Position numbers and translations under genes: made by a program. From positions 1 to 64,000 of the forward strand of contig JAGVMP010000005.1 in the NCBI GenBank assembly GCA_020053735.1: a DNA stretch of 64,000 nucleotides. The letters are read 5' to 3'. Positions 1 to 8,782 of this stretch are shown one piece after another; the stretch's first letter is position 1, and every line of letters starts with the position of its first letter. Under the pieces are notes generated by a model. The model worked only from the letters and a program-made list of their open reading frames with translations. It was not told where the DNA came from and did no database searches. The stretch comes from Pseudomonadota bacterium (GTDB lineage: Bacteria; Pseudomonadota; Gammaproteobacteria; Burkholderiales; Methylophilaceae).

Positions 1-98
<98 letters not shown>

Positions 99-283
99 TT
101 AATTCCTTTAAATATTCTTTAGTTTAAACTTAATTAAAATTCTATTAACTTAATGCTCTGCTTTTGCTTGCACTGCTTTCCAACCCTTGCAAGCCATGAA
201 AGTTTTATTTAACTTAATAAAACTCTGGATAAAACTTTAACAACACTTAATATTTAACTACATTTAACACAATTACATCTATT

Positions 284-358
<75 letters not shown>

Positions 359-408
359 CACGTTACAAATTATCATTTGTAAACATAGCTTCACCCAAAC
401 CCAATGTT

Positions 409-484
409 TGGAGCGGGCGACGAGGCTCGAACTCGCGACATTCAGTTTGGAAAACTGAAGCTCTACCAACTGAGCTACACCCGC
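409..484 (-). tRNA. tRNA-Gly (TCC anticodon)
   Basis: The minus strand starts GCGGGTGTAGCTCAG and ends GCCCGCTCCA with CCA encoded. The anticodon stem TTCAG/CTGAA frames a loop with TCC. The T-loop GTTCGAGC is present. It is the second tRNA before tuf, matching glyT in the enteric arrangement. Confidence 0.97.
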
Positions 485-522
485 TTCGCACCCTAACCCA
501 GAGCAAACCATTTTTACTGCTA

Positions 523-552
523 TTGTTATTACTATGCTTTTGTTATTACTAT
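523..552. repeat. Short direct repeat in the tRNA-Gly/tRNA-Tyr spacer
   Basis: The 13-mer TTGTTATTACTAT occurs at 523-535 and again at 540-552, a period of 17 bases, in the transcribed spacer between the tRNA-Tyr and tRNA-Gly genes. It is probably a small tandem duplication; no function is evident. Confidence 0.7.
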
Positions 553-555
553 AGT

Positions 556-640
556 TGGTGGAGGAGGCTGGATTCGAACCAGCGTACTCAGAGAGAACGG
601 ATTTACAGTCCGTCGCCTTTAACCACTCGGCCACCCCTCC
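556..640 (-). tRNA. tRNA-Tyr (GTA anticodon)
   Basis: An 85-base class II tRNA on the minus strand begins GGAGGGGTGGCCGAGTGG and ends CCTCCACCA with CCA encoded. The anticodon stem ACGGA/TCCGT encloses CTGTAAA, anticodon GTA. The long variable arm (TCTCTGAGTA region) is as expected for tRNA-Tyr. Confidence 0.97.
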
Positions 641-654
641 TAACCGAACCCGCG

Positions 655-683
655 ATTATGCTTATTTTTTGACATACTGTCAA
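655..683 (-). promoter_or_regulatory. Strong sigma70-type promoter for tRNA-Tyr/Gly/Thr-tuf
   Basis: On the minus strand a perfect TTGACA (683-678) is separated by exactly 17 bases from CATAAT (660-655), followed by a GC-rich discriminator (CGCGGGT). A start site near 649 would lie about nine bases before tRNA-Tyr. GC-rich discriminators are typical of stable-RNA promoters under stringent control. The -35 hexamer is also part of a 7-bp inverted repeat, TTTGACA-tac-TGTCAAA. Thus tRNA-Thr(TGT) is probably not the only entry point for transcription of this operon. Confidence 0.75.
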
Positions 684-805
684 ACATAAAACGGCTAAAA
701 ACCCACAATTGTTACCCCGCCATGTGAATAGTTTAGTTTTGTAGGTTTTTTGCAGAATATTTACTATATTCGAGCTGTAACTTGATAAAGTTTTCTAGTA
801 AATTT

Positions 806-881
806 TGGTGCCGGGTATCGGAATCGAACTGATGACCTTCGCATTACAAGTGCGCTGCTCTACCAACTGAGCTAACCCGGC
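806..881 (-). tRNA. tRNA-Thr (TGT anticodon)
   Basis: The minus strand begins GCCGGGTTAGCTCAG and ends ACCCGGCACCA with CCA encoded. Stem GCGCA/TGCG(A) encloses CTTGTAA, anticodon TGT. The T-loop GTTCGATTC is present. It is the first of the four-tRNA set, corresponding to thrU, and is separated from tRNA-Tyr by an unusually long spacer (641-805) that contains a second promoter. Confidence 0.97.
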
Positions 882-898
882 ATTTTGTTGAAGGCGTG

Positions 899-927
899 AC
901 TATAGCAATTTTATTTATAGCCGCCAA
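899..927 (-). promoter_or_regulatory. Sigma70-type promoter for tRNA-Thr (TGT)
   Basis: The minus strand shows TTGGCG (927-922), a 17-base spacer and TATAGT (904-899), with a C/G-rich stretch before the tRNA at 881. The spacing is ideal and the -10 hexamer matches consensus at five of six positions; the -35 matches at four of six. Confidence 0.6.
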
Positions 928-995
928 GTGTATTTATTAAAAAAACAAGTACCTTCTCTAAAAACTAATATCTTTGTTTGAGAAATTGCTATTTT

Positions 996-1436
996 TTATT
1001 TAACGATTGTCAGTGTAGGTTTCTTTTTTGCAGGCGTTGCGTTAGTTTTTTTATTTGAATCAGGCTCAACAATAGGCTTCAAAACGGCATCGCCATCACC
1101 CGCATGGATATTGGCTTCCAGAACAGTCTCAAAAAACATGCCTTGGCCATTTTCGCGGGCAAAAACACCCTTTACCGCGCCCATCGGCACATATAAGTTT
1201 TGTGATACGCCGCCAAAGCGTGCCGAGAACACGATGGCGTCGTTATCAATATGTAAATCTTTAGTCGCGGAGTAATTTAGATTCAGCACAATTTCGCCAT
1301 CTTTTACATAGGCCATCGGTACACGACATTGTGCATTCACCGCCACCAGCAAATGTGGTGTAAAGCCATTATCAACGCACCATTCGTGAATGGCGCGCAC
1401 TAGGTAGGGCTTGGTGGGAATCAAGCCATCCGCCAT
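996..1436 (-). CDS. sspB: ClpXP protease specificity-enhancing factor SspB
   Basis: 146 residues. SspB is the cytoplasmic adaptor that binds ssrA-tagged proteins and hands them to ClpXP. The N-terminal part matches the family core (TKPYLVRAIHEWCVDNG, RVPMAYVKDGEIVLN and FSARFGGVSQ). Residues from about 105 form a variable linker, and a basic C-terminal tail (PAKKKPTLTIVK) has the character of the ClpX-docking end of SspB. It lies 2 bases downstream of sspA, as in most proteobacteria. The linker contains a LEANIH segment encoded by the 12-base dispersed motif described separately. Confidence 0.93.
   Translation of the reverse strand: MADGLIPTKPYLVRAIHEWCVDNGFTPHLLVAVNAQCRVPMAYVKDGEIVLNLNYSATKDLHIDNDAIVFSARFGGVSQNLYVPMGAVKGVFARENGQGMFFETVLEANIHAGDGDAVLKPIVEPDSNKKTNATPAKKKPTLTIVK
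1101..1120 (-). repeat. Dispersed CCAATATCCATG motif inside sspB
   Basis: The minus strand reads TGGAAGCCAATATCCATGCG, containing the 12-base core at 1103-1114. It lies in the variable linker of SspB, where it encodes E-A-N-I-H. The core is shared with the hairpins at 26321, 47442, 53557 and 54703 and with other coding copies. Confidence 0.8.
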
Positions 1437-1438
1437 GG

Positions 1439-2038
1439 TTACTTCCTCATTGCCTTTTCTGATGGCGTCATCGCATCCGCATACAGCGGACGTGAGAACA
1501 AGCGCTCAGCATATTTCAACAAAGGCGCCGCTTGGTTTGGCAGCTCAATGCCATAGTGACCCAGACGCCATAACAAAGGCGTTACAGCAACATCTAGCAT
1601 TGAGTACTCATCGCCTAGCAAGTAGTTTTGCTTGCTGAATATCGGCACAATTTGCGTTAAGTTATCGCGTATGGTTTTGCGCGCCTTATCGGCCACTTCT
1701 TGGTTGTCTGATTCAATATCTTTGATGTGACTGAACAAATCTTTCTCAAAGTTATACAAAAATAAACGCGCGCGGGCACGCATCACAGGGTCAGCCGGCA
1801 TCAACTGTGGATGCGGGAAACGCTCGTCGATGTATTCGTTAATAATATTGGCTTCAGACAAGATTAAGTCGCGCTCCACCAGAACTGGAACTTCGCCGTA
1901 TGGATTCAATATAGCCAAATCTTCTGCTTTATTGGCTAAATCCACGTCAATCACTTCAAAATCCATGCCTTTTTCAAACAGCACAATGCGGCAACGGTGG
2001 CTGAACGGATCAACCGAGCCTGAGTATAGTTTCATCAT
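1439..2038 (-). CDS. sspA: Stringent starvation protein A (glutathione S-transferase fold)
   Basis: 199 residues. The thioredoxin-like N-terminal domain starts MMKLYSGSVDPFSHRCR and includes the NPYGEVPVLVERDLILSEANII segment typical of GST folds. A helical C-terminal domain follows. SspA binds RNA polymerase and affects transcription under starvation; it is not usually an active GST. It sits directly after petC and before sspB, a common betaproteobacterial order, and is probably transcribed with them. Either of two adjacent ATG codons could be the start. Confidence 0.92.
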   Translation of the reverse strand: MMKLYSGSVDPFSHRCRIVLFEKGMDFEVIDVDLANKAEDLAILNPYGEVPVLVERDLILSEANIINEYIDERFPHPQLMPADPVMRARARLFLYNFEKDLFSHIKDIESDNQEVADKARKTIRDNLTQIVPIFSKQNYLLGDEYSMLDVAVTPLLWRLGHYGIELPNQAAPLLKYAERLFSRPLYADAMTPSEKAMRK

Positions 2039-2065
2039 AATTTAATCATTTCCTTTTTTAATATC

Positions 2066-2803
2066 CTACTTAATGTCTTTCCAATACTCTTTTTTGAGCT
2101 TTCTCGCCAATACCAATATCACGCCCAAAAACAGCAGCACCCACCAGCCTAATTGCTGGCGCTGTTGTTTACCAGGTTCTGCCATAAACGCCATATAGTT
2201 AGTTAAATCGCCAACATAAGCGTTGTATTCACTTGGGCTTAGTTTACCTGGTTTGACCAGCTCTAACTTATGCGTTTCGTGGTTCAGCACTTGCTCACCT
2301 TGCATTTGGTACAGCACATGCGGCATCGCTACTTTGTCATAAACAATATTGTTCCAACCCGTCGGCGTGGTTTCATCGCGATAAAAACCACGCATATAGG
2401 CATATACCCAATCAGCACCGCGCGCACGCACTTCTACCGACAAATCAGGTGGCACTACCCCAAACCATTTTTTGGCATCTTTAGGGTTCATCGCCACTGT
2501 CATGGTGTCACCCACTTTTTCACCGGCAAACAGTAAATTATCTTTAATTTGCTTTTCAGTCAGGCCGATATCTTGCAGGCGGTTGTAACGCATGTAATTG
2601 GCACTGTGGCAGTTCAGGCACTTGTTTATAAAGATTTTTGCACCGCGCTGTAATGAGCCATGATCACTCGCATCAATCGGTGCAGTGACGCCGATTTTCA
2701 CTTCATTTGCCACCGCCGCTTGTACAATTAAAATCAATGGCAGCGATGCAAATACTAAAAGCAGTTTTTTCATAGCTAATTTATTTATAGTGAACATTTT
2801 CAT
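2066..2803 (-). CDS. petC: Ubiquinol-cytochrome c reductase, cytochrome c1
   Basis: 245 residues from the first ATG, which immediately follows the cytochrome b stop; a second in-frame ATG at 2773 (MKKLLLVF) gives a more typical signal peptide ending near AVA-NEVK. A single haem-binding motif CLNCH lies near residues 62-66. A C-terminal membrane anchor (WWVLLFLGVILVLA) is followed by a basic cytoplasmic tail. Cytochrome c1 passes electrons from the Rieske protein to soluble cytochrome c. It is the last gene of the petABC operon. Confidence 0.95.
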   Translation of the reverse strand: MKMFTINKLAMKKLLLVFASLPLILIVQAAVANEVKIGVTAPIDASDHGSLQRGAKIFINKCLNCHSANYMRYNRLQDIGLTEKQIKDNLLFAGEKVGDTMTVAMNPKDAKKWFGVVPPDLSVEVRARGADWVYAYMRGFYRDETTPTGWNNIVYDKVAMPHVLYQMQGEQVLNHETHKLELVKPGKLSPSEYNAYVGDLTNYMAFMAEPGKQQRQQLGWWVLLFLGVILVLARKLKKEYWKDIK

Positions 2804-2804
2804 A

Positions 2805-4103
2805 TCAACCAGTCACCCTTTCTGGCACTGGCTTAGTCTTATCTTTGGCGCTATACCAAGGCATTAGGATGAAAAATGCAAAATAAACAACCGTGAAAAT
2901 GCGCGCAACTACAGTGGCGCGGTCTGCGCCAGCAAGCCAAGGGCCAAACTGACCCCATACGTTGGATGGTACTGTACCTAAATAACCCAGCACCAAAAAG
3001 CTAACCACAAACGCGGCTAGCCATTTTTTATACAGCGTACCGCGATAACGAATCGACTTCACAGGACTACGATCTAACCAAGGCAATAAAGCAAATATCA
3101 TGACCGATAAACCCATTGCTGCCACGCCTGGAAACTGCGAAATGCCAATCGGCGGAACGGCTCTTAAAATTGAGTAGTAGGGTGTGAAATACCACACTGG
3201 CGCAATGTGCGCAGGCGTTTTCAGTGGATCCGCAGGTATGAAATTATTCGCCTCTAAAAAGTAACCACCCATTTCTGGCGCAAAAAACATAATGGTGGCG
3301 AACACGATTAAAAACACCACGACGCCTACCATATCTTTTACCGTGTAATATGGATGAAACGGAATGCCATCCAATGGGATACCGGTTGCTTTATCTTTTT
3401 TGGCTTTAATTTCTACACCATCTGGGTTGTTGCTGCCCACTTCGTGTAGGGCAATTAAATGCGACATCACTAAACCCAAAATCACCAGTGGCAATGCAAT
3501 GACGTGGAAGGCAAAGAAACGATTCAACGTAGCGTCAGATACCAAATAATCGCCGCGTAGCCATTCTGCTATATCGGGACCAATTAAAGGGATGGTCGCG
3601 AACAAGTTCACAATCACCTGCGCGCCCCAATACGACATTTGACCCCAAGGTAATAGGTAGCCAAAAAATGCTTCGCCCATCAGACACAAGAAAATGCCCA
3701 CACCAAACAGCCAAATAAGCTCACGTGGATTTCTATAAGAACCATAAATGAGGCCACGGAACATGTGCAAATACACCACCACAAAAAACATGGATGCGCC
3801 TGTGGAGTGCATGTAGCGAATAATATTGCCCCCAAACACATCGCGCATTATGTACTCCACCGAGGCAAATGCCTCTGCTGCACTGGGCTTATAGTGCATG
3901 GTCAAGAAGATACCCGTGACAATTTGCATCACTAATACCAGTAAAGCTAGAGAGCCGAAAAAGTACCAAAAATTAAAGTTCTTTGGTGCGTAATATTCGG
4001 TTAAGTGCGCTTTGATATTGCTAGTGAGCGGAAAGCGTTTATCTATCCAGCCCATTAGTCCTGAAGATTGGCCGCTAGTTTCAACTACCTTATGATCGGC
4101 CAT
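2805..4103 (-). CDS. petB: Ubiquinol-cytochrome c reductase, cytochrome b
   Basis: 432 residues with eight predicted membrane helices. The haem ligands are visible in the pairs MHSTGAS/YLHMFRG and FHVIALP/SHLIALHEVG. The quinol-oxidation-site loop reads PVWY (in APVWYFTPYY) instead of the PEWY found in mitochondria and many alphaproteobacteria. Cytochrome b carries out the quinol bifurcation step of complex III in the inner membrane. It is 2 bases from petA and 1 base from petC, so the three are one operon. Confidence 0.97.
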   Translation of the reverse strand: MADHKVVETSGQSSGLMGWIDKRFPLTSNIKAHLTEYYAPKNFNFWYFFGSLALLVLVMQIVTGIFLTMHYKPSAAEAFASVEYIMRDVFGGNIIRYMHSTGASMFFVVVYLHMFRGLIYGSYRNPRELIWLFGVGIFLCLMGEAFFGYLLPWGQMSYWGAQVIVNLFATIPLIGPDIAEWLRGDYLVSDATLNRFFAFHVIALPLVILGLVMSHLIALHEVGSNNPDGVEIKAKKDKATGIPLDGIPFHPYYTVKDMVGVVVFLIVFATIMFFAPEMGGYFLEANNFIPADPLKTPAHIAPVWYFTPYYSILRAVPPIGISQFPGVAAMGLSVMIFALLPWLDRSPVKSIRYRGTLYKKWLAAFVVSFLVLGYLGTVPSNVWGQFGPWLAGADRATVVARIFTVVYFAFFILMPWYSAKDKTKPVPERVTG

Positions 4104-4105
4104 GA

Positions 4106-4762
4106 TTATGCCTCCACCGTATCTACACCAATGAGCAAGGTGGTTTCAGTTAAATATTGATGCGGCGGCACGACTAGATTTGTAGGTGCTGGCGAGCCTT
4201 TAAATACGCGGCCAGCTAAGTCAAACTTAGAGCCATGACACGGGCAGAAAAAACCACCAGTCCAGTTTTCACCCATATCGCCACCAGCTTCTAATTTCTT
4301 CTGTGGCGAGCAACCAAGATGCGTACACAACCCAACCATGACCGCCATATTTGGCTTAATCGCACGATTGGCATTTTTGCAATATTCTGGTTGTTGCGCA
4401 ACTTTGCTATCAGGGTCAGCCAACTCATCATGATGCTTGGCCAAGTCTGCTGTCATTTCATCAGTGCGGTTTAAAATCCACACCGGTTGGCCACGCCACT
4501 CTTCAAGCATCATCTCGCCAGGCTTAATTTTACTAATATCGATTTCAACTGGTGCGCCAGCGGCTTTTGCACGCTCGCTGGGTAACATGCTGCCAATAAA
4601 CGGTACTGCTACTGCTGCTGCGCCGATAGCGCCTGTGCAGGCTGTTGCAGTGATTATAAAGTTACGTTTTTCTTGGTCGATTAGGTTAGGTGCCGAGAAA
4701 GACAATGCGTTGCTACTATCAACACGCGCTTTAGCACCCACCTCGGTTTTTTTGTCTGACAT
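4106..4762 (-). CDS. petA: Ubiquinol-cytochrome c reductase, Rieske iron-sulfur subunit
   Basis: 218 residues. An N-terminal anchor with a Tat-like beginning (KRNFIITATACTG, residues 32-58) precedes the Rieske domain. The [2Fe-2S] ligands are in CTHLGC (146-151) and CPCHGS (173-178). It takes the first electron from quinol in complex III. First gene of the petABC operon; the tatABC operon needed to export folded Rieske proteins lies a few kb away in this window. Confidence 0.97.
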   Translation of the reverse strand: MSDKKTEVGAKARVDSSNALSFSAPNLIDQEKRNFIITATACTGAIGAAAVAVPFIGSMLPSERAKAAGAPVEIDISKIKPGEMMLEEWRGQPVWILNRTDEMTADLAKHHDELADPDSKVAQQPEYCKNANRAIKPNMAVMVGLCTHLGCSPQKKLEAGGDMGENWTGGFFCPCHGSKFDLAGRVFKGSPAPTNLVVPPHQYLTETTLLIGVDTVEA

Positions 4763-4893
4763 TCAATATCCTTGTAGCCCTTTTGGGGCTAAATTTATTT
4801 GGAATTTAAGTGCGGTCTAAATTAAGCTGCGCATTATACATTTTTTTGCAAAACAAACCTAATTTAATTGCATAAGTGGTTGAAATAAAACAA

Positions 4894-5640
4894 TTAAACA
4901 GGATTATCACAATCTATAAACGTATGTCGCAAACCAAATTTTTGCGCTAAATGCTCACCTAATGCTTGTATGCCATAACGTTCTGTTGCGTGATGCCCCG
5001 CAGATATATAAGACATCCCACTCTCACGTGCCACATGCACGGTTTGCTCGGAAATCTCGCCACTCATGTACACGTCCACATTCGCAGCTACTGCCTGTTC
5101 AATATAGCCCTGGGCAGCGCCCGTGCATAAAGCCACTGTTTTCACTGGTTTAGCTAAATCACCTATCACTTGCGGCATTCTATTAAGTTTTGTTTCAATT
5201 GATTTTGCAAAAGCTTGGAGGCTTTGTGGCGCTGATAATTCCGCCAGCAGCAACATTTCTTTTTCGCCCGTTTTACCTGTGATATTTAAGCCAAGCTGCT
5301 TAGCCAGCATGACGTTATTACCTAACTCTGCGTGCGCATCCAAAGGCAGGTGGTAGGCCAATAAATTAATCTCGTGCTGTAATAAGAATTGAATGCGGCG
5401 TTTTTTAATGCCGATGATAGGCAACGTTTCACCCCGCCAAAAATAACCATGATGCACCAGCACCGCATCCGCATTGGCCTGCAGTGCAGCCTCTAGCAAG
5501 GCCATACTGGCAGTTACACCTGTCACAATCGTATTGATTTCAAACTTACCTTCAACTTGTAAGCCATTTGGGCAATAATCGCTAAAGCGCTCTGGCTGTA
5601 GCAGCACATTTAAATAATTGTTAAGCTCATTAATATTCAT
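4894..5640 (-). CDS. Nif3-like dinuclear metal-centre protein (DUF34, YbgI family)
   Basis: 248 residues. The metal-binding segments of the family are present: VHHGYFW near residue 60, HLPLDAH near 100, and SAGHHATERYG near the C terminus. YbgI-type proteins form hexameric rings with two metal ions per subunit; their biochemical role is not settled (GTP cyclohydrolase- and metal-insertion-like roles have been proposed). It stands alone, divergent from the downstream protease gene and separated from it by about 60 bases. Confidence 0.9.
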   Translation of the reverse strand: MNINELNNYLNVLLQPERFSDYCPNGLQVEGKFEINTIVTGVTASMALLEAALQANADAVLVHHGYFWRGETLPIIGIKKRRIQFLLQHEINLLAYHLPLDAHAELGNNVMLAKQLGLNITGKTGEKEMLLLAELSAPQSLQAFAKSIETKLNRMPQVIGDLAKPVKTVALCTGAAQGYIEQAVAANVDVYMSGEISEQTVHVARESGMSYISAGHHATERYGIQALGEHLAQKFGLRHTFIDCDNPV

Positions 5641-5699
5641 ATAAAACTTCTCACTTTTTCACCTATACTAATCATCATTCATATTTAATGTTTTAATCT

Positions 5700-6875
5700 A
5701 TGCAACGTATTTGGCTTATTTTTGCACAATCTGTCACCGCCTGCTTGGGCTTATTGTTTGTACTGCGTCTTTTTTATCCACATTTGCTCGAAAATCAGCA
5801 AGACGCCATTGTCATCAACCAAGTGGAATCAAGCGTCGCAGCTAAAGACAAAATAGCAACTGCCTCAGCGGGTAGCTATAGCGCGGCGGCCAATAAGGCC
5901 ATGCCTGCGGTGGTGAATATTTTCACCTCCAGCAAATTAACTGCACCCAACCCGCATGAGCAATTTAGGGACGACCCGCTATTTAAGCATTTCTTTGGCG
6001 ATCCACCAGAAAACGAAGAAAATGGTCAATCTGACAGTAGCCTTGGTAGTGGCGTGATTGTGAGCGAGCAAGGCCTGATTTTAACCAACGAGCATGTCGT
6101 AGCAAGTGCCGACGAAATTGAAGTGGCGCTGGCCGATGGCAGAAAACTTGCTGCCAGAGTAGTGGGTACCGACCCTGACACTGACTTGGCGGTGCTAAAG
6201 GTAGAAGCAGAAAACCTGCCTGCTATCACTTTTGCTGCTGACGAAAAGTTAAATGTAGGCGATGTTGTGCTGGCAATTGGCAACCCATTTGGTGTGGGGC
6301 AAACGGTGACGCAAGGCATCATCAGCGCACTAGGACGCAACCATTTGGGCATTAATACCTACGAAAATTTTATACAAACCGATGCCTCAATTAACCCTGG
6401 CAACTCAGGCGGCGCACTGATAGACGCCGAAGGTAATTTAATCGGGATTAACAGCGCCATTTATTCACGCAATGGCGGCAGCATGGGCATCGGCTTTGCA
6501 ATACCCGCCAGTATTGCCAAGCAAGTGATGGAACAAATTGCGGTAAACGGCAGTGTCACACGCGGCTGGATAGGCATCGAGGCACAAGACATCACGCCCG
6601 AATTGGCAGAGTCGTTCAAACTCCCTCAGGCGCAAGGATCACTGATTGCAGGGGTGTTGCGTGACAGCCCCGCCGATGTGGCAGGCCTTAAAGCGGGAGA
6701 CGTGTTACTGGCGATTAACGACAAAAAAGTGGTAGATAGTAGCGGCATGCTGAATATTATTGCCGCGCTTAAGCCCACTGAAAAAGCCGAACTTAAAATT
6801 GCGCGTGCAGCTAAAGAAATCACAGTAAGTGTAGCAGTGGGCAAACGACCAAAACCTGCCACTGCCCGCAGATAA
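5700..6875 (+). CDS. DegS-like periplasmic serine protease (HtrA family, one PDZ domain)
   Basis: 391 residues. An uncleaved-looking N-terminal membrane anchor (residues 3-29) is followed by a trypsin-like domain with catalytic His132 (TNEHVV), Asp162 (DTDLAVLKV) and Ser236 (NPGNSGGAL). A single PDZ domain spans roughly 275-375 (GVLRDSPADVAGLKAGD). One PDZ plus a membrane anchor fits DegS rather than the two-PDZ DegP/DegQ. Such proteases sense or degrade misfolded envelope proteins. The gene is convergent with tatC; in many betaproteobacteria it lies next to Nif3, petABC and tatABC as here. Confidence 0.93.
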   Translation: MQRIWLIFAQSVTACLGLLFVLRLFYPHLLENQQDAIVINQVESSVAAKDKIATASAGSYSAAANKAMPAVVNIFTSSKLTAPNPHEQFRDDPLFKHFFGDPPENEENGQSDSSLGSGVIVSEQGLILTNEHVVASADEIEVALADGRKLAARVVGTDPDTDLAVLKVEAENLPAITFAADEKLNVGDVVLAIGNPFGVGQTVTQGIISALGRNHLGINTYENFIQTDASINPGNSGGALIDAEGNLIGINSAIYSRNGGSMGIGFAIPASIAKQVMEQIAVNGSVTRGWIGIEAQDITPELAESFKLPQAQGSLIAGVLRDSPADVAGLKAGDVLLAINDKKVVDSSGMLNIIAALKPTEKAELKIARAAKEITVSVAVGKRPKPATARR

Positions 6876-6905
6876 CTATTAAATCAAGTTAAGCCTTTAA
6901 AAAAA

Positions 6906-7649
6906 CTAAGCTTTTATTGAGTTTTCTTTTGTGGGCGGTTTAGGGTTGCTGAACTGCGCCACCACAATGCCAGCCTCGTATAATAGCCATAAAGGCACGG
7001 CCAACATAAACTGCGAGATAATATCGGGCGGCGTAAAAATAGCCCCCAATACAAATGCCCCCACAATCACGTAACTGCGCGCTTCTTTCAATTGCGCTAT
7101 CGTCACCCACCCAAAACGCGCAATCAGCACCACCGCAATCGGCACTTCAAACGCTAGGCCAAACGCCATAAATAAGGTCAGCACAAAATCTAAATATTGC
7201 GCAATATCGGTCATCACCGCCACCCCTGCTGGGGCGCTGCTAACGATAAAGCCAAACACCACGGGAAACACAGCAAAATAGGCAAACGCCATACCCGCCA
7301 AAAATAACAGGCTGCTAGCGGCAATCACAGGCACCATCAATTTTTTTTCGTGCGCATAAAGTCCTGGCGCCACAAATGCCCAAATTTGGTACAACGTATG
7401 TGGCAAAGCAATCACAAACGCTGCCATCATCGCTACTTTCATTGGGATAAAGAACGGTGTGGTCACCGCGGTGGCTATCATTTGACCCCCTGCAGGTAAT
7501 TTGGCCAGCATAGGCGCAGCTAACAGTGCATAGATTTTATTGGCAAATGGAAACAGCGCAAAAAATACCAACACAAAGCCCAACACTACCTTTAACAGCC
7601 TGTTTCTAAGTTCGATTAAATGCGAGATAAATGATTCGGTGGGGGTCAT
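6906..7649 (-). CDS. tatC: Sec-independent protein translocase TatC
   Basis: 247 residues, six membrane helices. The N-terminal SFISHLIELRNRLLK segment is the conserved TatC region that recognises twin-arginine signals. TatC is the docking receptor for folded proteins exported across the inner membrane. It is the last gene of tatABC, 30 bases after tatB. Confidence 0.96.
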   Translation of the reverse strand: MTPTESFISHLIELRNRLLKVVLGFVLVFFALFPFANKIYALLAAPMLAKLPAGGQMIATAVTTPFFIPMKVAMMAAFVIALPHTLYQIWAFVAPGLYAHEKKLMVPVIAASSLLFLAGMAFAYFAVFPVVFGFIVSSAPAGVAVMTDIAQYLDFVLTLFMAFGLAFEVPIAVVLIARFGWVTIAQLKEARSYVIVGAFVLGAIFTPPDIISQFMLAVPLWLLYEAGIVVAQFSNPKPPTKENSIKA

Positions 7650-7679
7650 TAAATTAGAGCTGTCATTTAATTAAAGCTG

Positions 7680-8144
7680 TCATTTTATTTTTGTAGCGAT
7701 TTTGGACACGGAAGCTTTAGGCTTGGCGTTTGGCCGAGTTTTAGCATTAGTATCGCTAAGCTGGGTAGTTTTCGGCTTTGCACTGCCAGCAGTGACGCGC
7801 TTTTTTGTGACTGCTTTTGCTTTAATTTCAGACTCAAGTATATCAGCCTTTGTTTTAGCAAGGCTGGAAGTCGCATGGATACTGTCTTTCAGGGCAGTCG
7901 CCTCCTGCTCGATAGGTTTTACTAGATTAGTTTCAACTGATTGCTTGATTTCTTGCTGCAATTTTTGCAGCTCTTCAAAGCGCACTTCGCGGTTGACTTC
8001 CTCTTTCACCTGCGCCACATAACGCTGCATCCGCCCCATAAATGCGCCCATGGTACGGGCGACTTTTGGCAACTTTTCTGGGCCAATCACTAGCAAAGCC
8101 ACCACTGCGATGACAAACAGTTCTGAAAAAGATACGTCAAACAC
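7680..8144 (-). CDS. tatB: Sec-independent protein translocase TatB
   Basis: 154 residues. One N-terminal membrane helix (MFDVSFSELFVIAVVALLVIGPEKLP) with the family's Glu and Gly-Pro turn, an amphipathic helix, then a long charged tail very rich in lysine, alanine and threonine. TatB links substrate-bound TatC to TatA. It sits between tatA (9 bases) and tatC. The low-complexity tail is a variable region in the family. Confidence 0.94.
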   Translation of the reverse strand: MFDVSFSELFVIAVVALLVIGPEKLPKVARTMGAFMGRMQRYVAQVKEEVNREVRFEELQKLQQEIKQSVETNLVKPIEQEATALKDSIHATSSLAKTKADILESEIKAKAVTKKRVTAGSAKPKTTQLSDTNAKTRPNAKPKASVSKIATKIK

Positions 8145-8153
8145 CTTGCGTGC

Positions 8154-8339
8154 TTATTCTTTGGTCTTGTCTGTTACTTCGCCTTCAACCACATTGCCAT
8201 TTTCATCTTTCATGGCTTTCTTAAACTCTTTTACCGCGCCGCCTACATCGCTACCCATATTGCGTAATTTTTTAGTACCAAATACCAGCACTACGATTAG
8301 CAACACAATTAACCAATGCCATAAACTAAATGAACCCAT
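8154..8339 (-). CDS. tatA: Sec-independent protein translocase TatA
   Basis: 61 residues, short but normal for TatA. One membrane helix ([15 protein letters not shown]) is followed by the [24 protein letters not shown] amphipathic region. TatA multimers form the translocation pore. First gene of tatABC, about 50 bases after the HIT gene on the same strand. Confidence 0.96.
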   Translation of the reverse strand: MGSFSLWHWLIVLLIVVLVFGTKKLRNMGSDVGGAVKEFKKAMKDENGNVVEGEVTDKTKE

Positions 8340-8392
8340 CTCAATCTCCTTATTCCATCTGGCCTACAGGCCATCAATAAATTTTTGGTAAC

Positions 8393-8719
8393 TTAAGCTA
8401 CGCCACCGCCAAATACATGTACATGAATATGAAACACTTCTTGGCCGCCTTCACGCCCAGTATTAATCAGTGTTTTAAACCCAACCAAGCCTTGCTCGGC
8501 CGCCAGCTTTGGTGCCAAAAGCAGCATTTTACCTAGTAAATTTTGATGTGAAATATCGCACGCTTTTAAGCCTTCCACATGCAACTTTGGCACAATCAAA
8601 AAGTGCACTTTTGCCATCGGCTTAATATCGTTAAAGGCAATCACGTCATCGTCTTCATAGATTTTTTTAGCTGGAATGGTACCCGCTAAAATTTTGCAAA
8701 AGATGCAGTCAGTAGTCAT
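8393..8719 (-). CDS. HIT-family nucleotide hydrolase (HINT-like)
   Basis: 108 residues from the chosen ATG (MTTDCIFCKIL). This start is preferred over an upstream ATG at 8749 because it begins exactly at the family N terminus and follows an AAGGAA ribosome-binding site. The signature HIHVHVFGG at the C terminus is the HxHxH catalytic triad that hydrolyses phosphoramidates such as AMP-lysine. It lies between hisE and tatA, the usual place in betaproteobacterial his-tat clusters. Confidence 0.93.
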   Translation of the reverse strand: MTTDCIFCKILAGTIPAKKIYEDDDVIAFNDIKPMAKVHFLIVPKLHVEGLKACDISHQNLLGKMLLLAPKLAAEQGLVGFKTLINTGREGGQEVFHIHVHVFGGGVA

Positions 8720-8782
8720 TTTTGACGACTTTCCTTTTAGTTCCAGCATAACCTAAAGGTTAGCTTACACTGAAAGGCTGGC

